Of a stretch of DNA of 64,000 bases, positions 57,221-64,000 are shown in pieces. The DNA is from Streptomyces solicavernae (GTDB taxonomy: Bacteria > Actinomycetota > Actinomycetes > Streptomycetales > Streptomycetaceae): NCBI RefSeq assembly GCF_029968095.1, contig NZ_JASCIR010000010.1:62001-126000 (forward strand), written 5' to 3'. The notes beneath the pieces were generated by a model. It was not told the DNA's origin. It saw nothing but the letters and a program-made list of their open reading frames with translations, and ran no database searches. Positions within the stretch are counted from its first letter, which is position 1. Every line of letters begins with the position of its first letter. A program made the translations under genes and the position numbers.

Positions 57221-58666
57221 CTACCCCAGTGCCGCCCGCATCATCGCCCGAGCCACCGGCGCCGCCAGCCCGTTCCCGCTGACCTCCGACCGCGCCGCCC
57301 CCGAGTCCTCGATCAGCACGGCGACGGCGACCTGCTTGCCGGACGCGTCCTCGGCGTACGACGTGAACCAGGCGTACGGCGTCTTCGAGTTGTTCTCGCC
57401 GTGCTGGGCCGTGCCCGTCTTGCCGCCGACCGTCAGGCCGGGGATCTGCGCGTTGGAACCCGTGCCCCGGTCCACCACCGTCTGCATCGCGGACGTCAGC
57501 TGCGCGGCCGTGCGCTCGCTCACCACCCGGTGCGAGGACGCGTCGGGCAGGTCCTGCAGCGTCGAGCCGTCGGCGTCGGTCACCTCGGACACCATGTGCG
57601 GGCCGACCAGCTCGCCGCCGTTCGCGAGGGCCGCCGAGACCATCGCCATCTGCAGCGGCGTCGCCGTCACGTCGAACTGGCCGATGCCGGACAGCGCCGT
57701 CTGGGCCTGGTCCATCCCGTCCGGGTAGACGCTCTCGGAGGCGCGCACCGGCACGTCCTGCTCGTCGTCGTTGAAGCCGAACTTCTCCGCCGTCGCGTTC
57801 ACCTCGTCCTCGCCCAGGTCGGCGGCCAGCTTCGCGAAGACGTTGTTGCAGGAGTACTGCAGGGCCGTACGGAGCGTCGCGTCCTCGCACGGCGCCGCCC
57901 GGTTCTCGTTGCGCAGCACCGTGCTCGTGCCGGGCAGCGTGTACGGGTCGGGGCTTTCGGTGCGCTCGTCCACCGAGTCGTACAGGCCGTTCTCCAGGGC
58001 GGCCGCGGCCACCACCAGCTTGAACGTGGAGCCCGGCGGCAGCGGCTGGCGCAGCGCCCGGTTCACCATCGGCTTGTCCTCGTCCTCGGTGAGCGCCTGC
58101 CACGCGTCCCCGTCCGTGGACCCGCTGATCCTCGACGGGTCGTACGAGGGAGTGGAGACCATGCCGAGGATCTCGCCCGTCCCCGGGTCGATCGCGACGG
58201 CGGCGCCCTTGGTGTCCCCGAGCGCCTCGTACGCCGCCCTCTGCACCTTCGGGTCGAGCGTCGTGACCACGTTGCCGGGGTCGGCGTGCTTGCCGGTCAC
58301 CGCGTCCACCGGGCTCTTCAGGCGGTTGTCGGTGCCGTCGAGGACGTCCTGGTAGATGCCCTCCAGCTGGGTCGCCCCGTACACCTGCGAGCTGTAGCCG
58401 GTGACGGCGGAGTAGAGCTTGCCGTCGGTGTAGGTGCGCTTGTACGCGAGGTCGCTGCCTGTCGTCCTCTCCGAGCCGGTGACGGACTCGCCGGCCACCA
58501 CGATGTCGCCCAGCGGGTACGCGTACTGCTCGATCGCGCCCCGGCGGTTGTGCTTGTTGTCTGCGAGCGCTTCGCCGTCGTAGAACTGCACCCACGTCGC
58601 CCTCACGAGAAGGGCGAGCACGAGCAGCAGCGAGAAGACCGAAGCGCGCCTGATCGTCTTGTTCAT
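57221..58666 (-). CDS. Class B penicillin-binding protein (PbpA/FtsI-like transpeptidase), orphan
   Basis: 481 residues. One N-terminal membrane helix (ASVFSLLLVLALLVRATWVQF), a dimerisation domain with RRGAIEQYAYPLGDIVVAG, and a transpeptidase domain. Its motifs are STFK in QPLPPGSTFKLV (about 213), SCN in LQYSCNNVFAKLA, and KTG in LTVGGKTGTAQHG (about 415). GAAVAIDPGTGEILGMVSTPSYDP and GIGQFDVTATPLQMAMVSAAL are typical. It acts outside the membrane, cross-linking peptidoglycan. It lacks the ftsW/rodA partner usually next to PbpA, so it is an extra copy, perhaps for sporulation. ATG at 58666. Confidence 0.93.
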   Translation of the reverse strand: MNKTIRRASVFSLLLVLALLVRATWVQFYDGEALADNKHNRRGAIEQYAYPLGDIVVAGESVTGSERTTGSDLAYKRTYTDGKLYSAVTGYSSQVYGATQLEGIYQDVLDGTDNRLKSPVDAVTGKHADPGNVVTTLDPKVQRAAYEALGDTKGAAVAIDPGTGEILGMVSTPSYDPSRISGSTDGDAWQALTEDEDKPMVNRALRQPLPPGSTFKLVVAAAALENGLYDSVDERTESPDPYTLPGTSTVLRNENRAAPCEDATLRTALQYSCNNVFAKLAADLGEDEVNATAEKFGFNDDEQDVPVRASESVYPDGMDQAQTALSGIGQFDVTATPLQMAMVSAALANGGELVGPHMVSEVTDADGSTLQDLPDASSHRVVSERTAAQLTSAMQTVVDRGTGSNAQIPGLTVGGKTGTAQHGENNSKTPYAWFTSYAEDASGKQVAVAVLIEDSGAARSEVSGNGLAAPVARAMMRAALG

Positions 58667-58774
58667 CCCACAGGGGTGACGTGTCGGGAGGAGGCCGGTG
58701 TTCCCTTCCGGGCGGGTTCTCAGGAAGTCTTCATCCGGGCCGGTCCACGCGGGAGGCGCCGTATGCGGAAGGTC

Positions 58775-59257
58775 TCAGTCCAGCCGCAGGACGTACTCGG
58801 GGATCTCGGCGCCGCGCGCGTGCGCGTACCCGCTCTCCCGGGCCGTCACCGCGAAGCCGCACTTCTCCAGGACCCGGACCGAGCCCGCGTTGTCGGCGGC
58901 GGCCCTTCCGTACAGCGGGCGCTCCGGCACCTCGGCGAGCAGGGCGCGCAGCGCGGCTGTGGCGATGCCGCGGCCCCAGTAGGCGCGGTCGATCCAGTAC
59001 GTCACCTCGCGCTCGCCGGGCTCGCCGTACACCGCGGCGCTGCCGATCACGTCACCGTCGACGAGGACCGTGCGCACCACGTCCGAGGAGTTGCGGATGC
59101 GGTCCCAGTGGCCCTGGAACAGTTCCCAGTCCGCGGTCCTCGGCGAGGTGAACGCGGCGACGCGGGCGGACTCCGGGTCGTTCATCTGCCGGAAGAAGAC
59201 CGGCAGATCGCTGTCGTGGACCGGCCGCAGCGCGACCTCGTACGAAGGGCGCTCCAT
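58775..59257 (-). CDS. GNAT-family N-acetyltransferase (RimJ/RimL-like)
   Basis: 160 residues. VALRPVHDSDLPVFFRQMNDPES at the N-terminus, the acetyl-CoA loop YWIDRAYWGRGIATAALRALLAE (R/Q-x-x-G-x-A), and NAGSVRVLEKCGFAVTARE near the end. Typical of ribosomal-protein- or antibiotic-type acetyltransferases; substrate unknown. The ATG at 59257 overlaps the IclR-remnant stop by one base. Its ribosome site GGAGG lies in the last codons of that gene, so its translation depends on the upstream frame. Confidence 0.88.
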   Translation of the reverse strand: MERPSYEVALRPVHDSDLPVFFRQMNDPESARVAAFTSPRTADWELFQGHWDRIRNSSDVVRTVLVDGDVIGSAAVYGEPGEREVTYWIDRAYWGRGIATAALRALLAEVPERPLYGRAAADNAGSVRVLEKCGFAVTARESGYAHARGAEIPEYVLRLD

Positions 59258-59664
59258 CAGAGCCTCCGGGTGGCGAGAGTCAGCCGCTCGCGCGCGTCGA
59301 ACAGCGCGTCCTCGATCAGCTGCTCGCGGTCCGTGACCGTGTTCTCGGTGAGCGACGCCATGGTCTTGGGCAGCAGCTTGCGCACCTGCTCGTCGGTGTG
59401 GGTGGCGAGCAGCGTCTTGCCGAGCGCGGTGGAGTGCGCGGGCAGGCGGCGGCCGACGCGGGTGAAGGGCCGCAGGTAGTGCTGGGACCGGCGGGTGGCC
59501 AGGTAGACGACGTTGACGCCGTCGAGCCGGGCCAGGGAGTGCATTGCGGGGCGGCCGGCGAAATACTCCAGCAACTCCACGGTGCGCACCGCGGACTTGA
59601 CCTGCGCCCCACCGCTGGCCCCGGCAGCCGGCATCGCCCTTGACCCCTTCGTTCGCCTGGACAT
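59257..59664 (-). pseudogene. IclR-family regulator with two in-frame internal deletions (HTH lost)
   Basis: 135 residues where about 250 are normal. The start VKSAVRTVELLEYFAGRPAMHSLA is the usual lead into an IclR winged HTH. It then jumps at about 59530 directly to RLDGVNVVYLATRRSQHYLRPFTRVGRRLPAHSTALGKTLLATHTDEQVRKLLP, the start of the effector domain. About 75 residues, including the HTH, are missing. A second jump at about 59311, from TDREQLIE to DALFDARERLTLATRRL, drops another 50 or so. Both deletions keep frame. It could still be translated but could hardly bind DNA in the usual way. Start ATG 59664, with GTG 59685 and ATG 59637 as alternatives. Confidence 0.8.
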
Positions 59665-59810
59665 AGCCTCCGATCCACCATTCACCCTCGGAGACGCCGT
59701 TCACCATAACGAACGCCCTGGTGGGTGGGGTCACGCCGGCGGAAAACTCCCGCATCCCGGCACGTGGCGGCACCAACAGTCACATCTGGTCACACCAGGA
59801 GGAACCGGCC

Positions 59811-61340
59811 GTGGCAGCACCTTCCCCCGCACCAGTCTGGAGCGTCGATCCCCGAACGGGGAAGCCACGCGAGCAGGTTGCCGTGGAGGCCACCGCGGAA
59901 GAGGTCGACCAGGCGGTACGCGCGGCCCACGCCACGCGGGCCGCACTCGCCGGCCGGGACGCCCGCGCCGCGCTCCTGCGCACCGCCGCCGACCTCCTCG
60001 ACGAGAGCGCCGAGCACGTGATCGAGGCCGCCGACGCGGAGACCGCCCTCGGCCCGGGCCGCCTCACCGGCGAACTCGCCCGCACCACCGCCCAGTTGCG
60101 CTCCTTCGCGGACATCGTCGACGAGGGCGCCTACCTCGACGTACGCATCAGCCGCGCCGACGCCACCCAGACCCCGCCCTGGCCCGACCTGCGCCGCTAC
60201 AAGGTCCCGCTCGGCGTCGTCGCCGTCTACGCGGCCTCCAACTTCCCGCTCGCCTTCTCCGTGCCCGGCGGCGACACCGCGAGCGCGCTCGCGGCCGGCT
60301 GCCCCGTCGTGATCAAGGCCCACCCGGACCACCCGGCCACCGCGGAGCTCTGCGCCGACGCGCTGCGCCGCGCCGCCGAGCGGGTCCAACTGCCCGGCGA
60401 CGTCGTGCAGTTGGTGCACGGCTTCGACGCGGGCACGGAACTCGTACGGCATCCGCTGGTCGCCGCGGCCGGGTTCACCGGCTCGGTGCGCGGCGGCCGC
60501 GCGCTCTTCGACGCCGCCGCCGCGCGCCCGCACCCGATCCCCTTCCACGGCGAGCTGGGGTCCCTGAACCCGGTCGTCGTCACCGGGGCGGCAGCCGCCG
60601 AGCGCGCCGAAGAGATCGGCGCCGGGCTCGCCGCGTCCATGACGCTCGGCGTCGGCCAGTTCTGCACCAAGCCGGGGCTGGTCCTCGCCCCCGTCGGTGA
60701 GCCCGGCGACCGCCTGGTCGCGTCCCTCACCCACCAGGTCAGCGAGGTCGAGGCGGGCGTCCTGCTCGACCACCGGATGCGGTCGGCGTACGTCGACGGG
60801 GTGCGCGAGCGGGCCGGGCTCCCGGACGTGGACGCCCCGGTGACGCCCGGCGCGGGCGGCGAGCACACCGTCGGCGCCGGCTGCCTCACCGTGCCCGCGG
60901 CCCGGCTCGCCGCCGAGGGCGCGCACGACCTGCTCCTGGAGGAGTGCTTCGGCCCGGTCACGGTCGTCGCCCGGTACGCGGACGCCGCCGAGGTCACCGC
61001 CGTACTGTCCCGCCTGCCCGGCAACCTCACCGCGACGCTGCACCTCTCGGCGGCCGAGTCGGCGGGGGAGAGCGGCCGGGGCGCGGAACTCCTGGCCGAG
61101 CTCACGCCGCTCGCCGGGCGCGTCCTGGTCGACGGCTGGCCCACGGGTGTCGCCGTCGCCCCCGCCCAGCACCACGGCGGCCCGTACCCGGCGACCACCT
61201 CCACGTCCACCTCGGTGGGCGGCACGGCCGTCGAACGCTGGCTGCGCCCCGTCGCGTACCAGAACACCCCCGAGCCCCTGCTCCCGCCCGAGCTGCGCGA
61301 CGCCAACCCGCTCGGCCTGCCGCGCCGGGTCGAGGGGTGA
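59811..61340 (+). CDS. Aldehyde dehydrogenase (NADP+), 2,5-dioxovalerate dehydrogenase-like
   Basis: 509 residues of the ALDH superfamily. The start VWSVDPRTGKPREQVAVEATAEEVDQAVRAAHATR is followed by PLGVVAVYAASNFPLAFSVPGGDTASALAAGCPVVIKAHPDHPATAEL, which is typical of ketoglutarate-semialdehyde dehydrogenases. The catalytic Glu is in FHGELGSLNPVVV and the Cys in LGVGQFCTKPGLVL. C-terminal AVAPAQHHGGPYPATTSTSTSVGGTAVERWLRPVAYQNTP fits the same branch. That branch works in glucarate or hydroxyproline breakdown. GTG at 59811 with AGGAGGAAC upstream. Divergent from the IclR remnant, probably its former regulator. Confidence 0.88.
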   Translation: MAAPSPAPVWSVDPRTGKPREQVAVEATAEEVDQAVRAAHATRAALAGRDARAALLRTAADLLDESAEHVIEAADAETALGPGRLTGELARTTAQLRSFADIVDEGAYLDVRISRADATQTPPWPDLRRYKVPLGVVAVYAASNFPLAFSVPGGDTASALAAGCPVVIKAHPDHPATAELCADALRRAAERVQLPGDVVQLVHGFDAGTELVRHPLVAAAGFTGSVRGGRALFDAAAARPHPIPFHGELGSLNPVVVTGAAAAERAEEIGAGLAASMTLGVGQFCTKPGLVLAPVGEPGDRLVASLTHQVSEVEAGVLLDHRMRSAYVDGVRERAGLPDVDAPVTPGAGGEHTVGAGCLTVPAARLAAEGAHDLLLEECFGPVTVVARYADAAEVTAVLSRLPGNLTATLHLSAAESAGESGRGAELLAELTPLAGRVLVDGWPTGVAVAPAQHHGGPYPATTSTSTSVGGTAVERWLRPVAYQNTPEPLLPPELRDANPLGLPRRVEG

Positions 61341-61948
61341 GCGCGGTGCTGCTGCCCGAACTGCCGTTCCCGCTGCGGGAGTTCGGCCCCGACGGGGGCT
61401 GGTCGTACGCGGACGGCGTGCTCTCCGGCCGCGCGGGCGCGGGCCAGGACCGGTTCGTCCCGCCCGGCGCTCCTTCGCCGACTCCGGCCTCGGACGCGCC
61501 CCGGCTGCTCGGCGCGCCCGAGGGCGACTTCCAGCTGATCGCCCGCGTACGGGCCGAGCTGCGGGCGCCGGGGGACGCGGGCGTGCTCTACCTGCACGTC
61601 GGCGAGCACGAGTGGGCCAAGCTCTGCCTTGAGCTCTCGCCGGACCGGGCGTACGTCTGCACGGTCGTGACCCGCGGCCACTCGGACGACGCGAACGCGT
61701 TCGAGGTGCCCGGGGAGGCGGTCTGGCTCCGCATCGCCCGCACGGGCAAGGTGTTCGCCTTCCACGCCTCGGCGGACGGCTCGCACTGGACGTTCGTCCG
61801 CGTCTTCACCCTGGGCGAGGAGACGGCGGCCCGCAACGCCCTGACCGGCTTCCTCGCCCAGTCCCCGAAGGGGGAGGGGTGCGGGGTGCGGTTCGACGGG
61901 GTGGAGTTCAGGGGGCGGGGGCTGGGGGCGCTGAGGGACGGGTCGTAG
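61337..61948 (+). CDS. DUF1349 family protein (concanavalin-like fold)
   Basis: 203 residues. The core is LIARVRAELRAPGDAGVLYLHVGEHEWAKLCLELSPDRAYVCTVVTRGHSDDANAFEVPGEAVWLRIARTGKVFAFHASADGSHWTFVRVFTLG, a DUF1349 pattern whose members are predicted carbohydrate- or glycan-related. No signal peptide. GTG overlaps the dehydrogenase stop by GTGA, so the pair is coupled and both may act in one sugar route. Its 3' end overlaps the convergent AraC gene by 41 bp. Confidence 0.8.
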   Translation: MSAVLLPELPFPLREFGPDGGWSYADGVLSGRAGAGQDRFVPPGAPSPTPASDAPRLLGAPEGDFQLIARVRAELRAPGDAGVLYLHVGEHEWAKLCLELSPDRAYVCTVVTRGHSDDANAFEVPGEAVWLRIARTGKVFAFHASADGSHWTFVRVFTLGEETAARNALTGFLAQSPKGEGCGVRFDGVEFRGRGLGALRDGS

Positions 61949-62936
61949 GCCGGGCCCCCGCCCCGGGCGCAAGCCGACTGAACACAGCCCGGTACGCGGA
62001 CGGTGTGAGCCCCGTGCGTCGGTGCACATGCTGCCGCAGCGAGTCCGCCGTACCGAGCCCGCAGGCGCGCGCCACCTGATCCATCGGCAATGACGTCGTC
62101 TCCAGCAACTCCTTGGCCCGCTCGATGCGTTGATGCAGCAGCCACTGCAGCGGACTCACCCCGGTCTCCGCATGAAACCGCCGGGTCAGCGTCCGCACGC
62201 TGACCCCCGCGTGCCGCGCCAGGTCGGCCAGGGTGAGCGTGCGGTCCAGGTTGCGCATCGCCCAACCCCGGGTGTCCGCCGACGCGTTGCCCCGCACCGG
62301 CGGCAGCGGCGTCTGCGTGAACTGGGTCTGGCCGCCCGGCCGCACCGGCGCGACCAGCGCCAGCCGGGCCACCGTGTTCGCCACCGCCGCCCCGTAGTCC
62401 GTACGGATCATGTGCAGGCACAGGTCGATCCCCGCCGCGTACCCCGAGGCCGTCATGACCTGGCCGTCCTGGACGTAGAGGACGTCGCCCTGCACGTCCA
62501 CCGACGGGTAGCGGCGCCGCAGCTCCGCCGCCAGACCGTGGTACGTCGTCGCCGCGCGCCCTTCGAGCAGCCCCGCCTCGGCCAGCACGAACGCGCCGCT
62601 GCAGATCGACGCGATCCGCTTGCCCGCCGCCTCCGCCGCGCGCACGACGGCCACGGTCCGCGGATCCGGGGCGTAGCGGTCGCCGGTGCCCGCGACCATC
62701 ACCGTGTCGGCGTCCGCGGCCGCCTCCAGGCCCCGGTCGATGCGGAGCGCGTACCCGCCCGTGGTGACGACCTGGCCCGGATCGGCCGTACACAGCACGA
62801 GCTCGTACCCGGGACGGCCGTCCACCTCGACCTTCTCGAACAGCAGCTCCGGAATGGCGAGGTTGAACATCGACACGGGCGAGGGCGCGATCACCGCGAC
62901 CCGGTGCGGCACCGGCAGGGGCGACGACGAGCGCAT
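61908..62936 (-). CDS. GlxA-type AraC-family regulator with DJ-1/PfpI domain
   Basis: 342 residues. N-terminal class-I glutamine-amidotransferase-like domain: VAVIAPSPVSMFNLAIPELLFEK, TVMVAGTGDRYAPD, KRIASICSGAFVLAEAGLLEGRAATTYHGLA (nucleophile-elbow Cys in ICSGAF), and VMTASGYAAGIDLCLHMI. C-terminal double AraC HTH: TLTLADLARHAGVSVRTLTRRFHAETGVSPLQWLLHQRIERAKELLETTSLPMDQVARACGLGTADSLRQHVHRRTGLTPSAYR. The ATG at 62936 has GGAGG 9 bp upstream. Divergent from the drug exporter, which it may control. A dyad TGGC-N6-GCCA lies at 62957-62970 between them. Confidence 0.92.
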   Translation of the reverse strand: MRSSSPLPVPHRVAVIAPSPVSMFNLAIPELLFEKVEVDGRPGYELVLCTADPGQVVTTGGYALRIDRGLEAAADADTVMVAGTGDRYAPDPRTVAVVRAAEAAGKRIASICSGAFVLAEAGLLEGRAATTYHGLAAELRRRYPSVDVQGDVLYVQDGQVMTASGYAAGIDLCLHMIRTDYGAAVANTVARLALVAPVRPGGQTQFTQTPLPPVRGNASADTRGWAMRNLDRTLTLADLARHAGVSVRTLTRRFHAETGVSPLQWLLHQRIERAKELLETTSLPMDQVARACGLGTADSLRQHVHRRTGLTPSAYRAVFSRLAPGAGARPTTRPSAPPAPAP

Positions 62937-62956
62937 GGCCAGAACCTCCGGACGTA

Positions 62957-62977
62957 TGGCATTCAGGCCACTACTGT
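62957..62977. promoter_or_regulatory. Dyad and -10 match between the GlxA-type regulator and the exporter
   Basis: TGGC-ATTCAG-GCCA at 62957-62970, then TACTGT at 62972-62977 as a possible plus-strand -10 for the exporter gene. Weak evidence; no -35 is clear. Confidence 0.35.
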
Positions 62978-63006
62978 ACGGCCGCGAAGATCGACAGGCT
63001 GGCCGC

Positions 63007-64000
63007 ATGACCGTCACCACACCTCCCGGGAAGTCCCCACCAGGCCTGAGCGGGGCCGAGTTGGGCGCATCCGGCAGGCCCCCGCACGCCACCGCCTCCC
63101 CGGCCCTCACCCTCCTCGCCGCGCTCCTCGGCTTCGCCCTGATCACTCTGGACGCCTCCATCGTCAACGTCGCGCTGCCCGCCATCGGCGACGCGCTGGG
63201 CGGCGGCATGACCGGACTGCAGTGGGTGGTCGACGCGTACACCCTCGCCTTCGCCGCCCTCATGCTGTCCACCGGCGCCTTCTCCGACCGGGCCGGCGCC
63301 ACCCGCGCGTACGGAATCGGCGTCGCCCTGTTCACCGCCGCGTCCGTGGCCTGCGCGCTCGCCCCGAGCCTCGGCCTGCTGACCGGGGCCCGCGTCGTCC
63401 AGGGCATCGGCGCCGCGGTCGTCCTGCCCGCCTCGCTCTCCCTCGTCCGGCAGGCGTACGCCGACACCGCCGCGCGGGCCCGCGCCGTCGCGCTGTGGGC
63501 GGCGGGCGGCTCGGTCGCCCTCGCGCTCGGGCCGGTCGCGGGCGGCGCCCTCACCACCGCCTGGGACTGGCGCGGCATCTTCCTCGTCAACGTGCCGCTC
63601 GGTGCGGCCGCCCTCGCCCTGCTGGTGCGCGCGCCGCGCGTGCAGCGCCGCCCCGCACCGCTCGACCTGCCCGGACAGCTCACCGCCGCCGTCGCCCTGA
63701 TCGCGCTCACCCTCGCCGTCATCGAGGGCGGCACGACCGGCCTCGTCTCCGGCGCCGTGGCGCTCGCCGCCGGTGCGCTCTTCTTGTACGTCGAGTCGCG
63801 GCAGCCGCACCCGGTCGTGCCGCTCGGCCTGTTCCGCGACCGGACCGTGGCCGTCGTGGTGGCCTCGGGCGCCGCGTGCAGCGTCGCGTTCTACGGGGTG
63901 GTCTTCGTGTTCAGCCTGTTCTTCCAGCAGGTGCAGGGGCGGTCGGCGCTCGAAGCCGGGCTGATGTTCCTGCCGATGACCGGCCTCATCGCGGTGACGA
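63007..64000 (+). CDS. DHA2-family (EmrB/QacA-type) MFS drug exporter, partial
   Basis: 331 residues visible; the gene runs off the right edge, and the family has 14 helices and 460-520 residues. Helix 1 has ALLGFALITLDASIVNVALPAIGDALGGGMTGLQWVVDAYTLAFAALMLSTGAFSDRAGATRAYGIGVALF, with the LD-x-S/T-IVNVALP motif of this family. Motif C follows (GGSVALALGPVAGGALTTAWDWRGIFLVNVPLG). ATG at 63007. Divergent from the GlxA-type regulator gene, 70 bp apart. Confidence 0.92.
   Translation, partial: MTVTTPPGKSPPGLSGAELGASGRPPHATASPALTLLAALLGFALITLDASIVNVALPAIGDALGGGMTGLQWVVDAYTLAFAALMLSTGAFSDRAGATRAYGIGVALFTAASVACALAPSLGLLTGARVVQGIGAAVVLPASLSLVRQAYADTAARARAVALWAAGGSVALALGPVAGGALTTAWDWRGIFLVNVPLGAAALALLVRAPRVQRRPAPLDLPGQLTAAVALIALTLAVIEGGTTGLVSGAVALAAGALFLYVESRQPHPVVPLGLFRDRTVAVVVASGAACSVAFYGVVFVFSLFFQQVQGRSALEAGLMFLPMTGLIAVT

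Overview
This window looks like a 64 kb piece of a Streptomyces (or close actinomycete) core chromosome. GC is very high, GTG and TTG starts are frequent, genes overlap by 1-4 bp as GTGA/ATGA, and the gene order uvrA - uvrC-rapZ-yvcK-whiA - gap-pgk-tpiA-secG - rbpA - pgi/pgl-opcA-zwf-tal-tkt - ctaB - ctaA - sufR-sufBD-(Rieske)-sufCSU-sufT is the conserved Streptomyces arrangement as I know it. I saw no rRNA, tRNA, CRISPR array, insertion sequence or prophage.

Layout. 1-3.2 kb: a truncated SARP/AfsR-type regulator (minus) with four 21-bp direct repeats upstream, then a metallo-hydrolase and a DinB-like thiol-transferase gene. 3.4-6.5 kb: uvrA. 6.7-9.0 kb: a membrane alpha/beta-hydrolase carrying a TTA (bldA-type) codon and a Tat-exported Rieske lipoprotein. 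9.0-11.8 kb: an accessory island with an HTH regulator, a divergent secreted papain-fold peptidase and a translationally coupled surface protein with four exact 30-bp repeats. 11.9-17.0 kb: the uvrC-rapZ-yvcK-whiA operon with 4-10 bp overlaps. 17.6-21.6 kb: lower glycolysis, secG and rbpA. 21.8-31.6 kb: an MFS exporter, pgi, and the convergent five-gene pentose phosphate operon. 32-35.7 kb: heme O and heme A synthesis, with a small conserved protein and an amidohydrolase between. 35.8-37.5 kb: an ABC-2 exporter. 37.7-44.4 kb: the SUF iron-sulfur assembly operon, led by its own repressor with a visible operator on the promoter. 44.4-47.9 kb: a repeat-rich membrane protein, an SMR efflux pump plus TetR gene behind a striking operator, and dapD. 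48-53.5 kb: dapA, an ABM-domain protein, a secreted nuclease and a conserved acidic protein. 53.5-61.9 kb: a decaying accessory stretch with an N-terminally deleted SDR, a tandem TerD protein, a DeoR regulator, an orphan PBP, an IclR-family gene with two in-frame internal deletions, a GNAT gene, and a dehydrogenase with a DUF1349 partner. 61.9-64 kb: a GlxA-type AraC regulator and a DHA2 drug exporter cut by the window edge.

How the genes fit together. Carbon flow (Pgi, Zwf/OpcA, Pgl, Tal, Tkt, Gap, Pgk, TpiA) is grouped with the YvcK/RapZ pair, linked in other bacteria to envelope precursor control, and with the sporulation regulator WhiA. Heme A synthesis and the SUF operon sit side by side, grouping cofactor supply for respiration. 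No wholly new multi-gene machine is certain here. The best candidates for undescribed biology are the regulator / secreted peptidase / repeat surface protein island (9.0-11.8 kb), the palindromic operator of the SMR-TetR pair, the 21-bp repeats at the SARP gene, and the doubly deleted IclR-family protein that has lost its DNA-binding domain but kept its frame and its coupled downstream gene.
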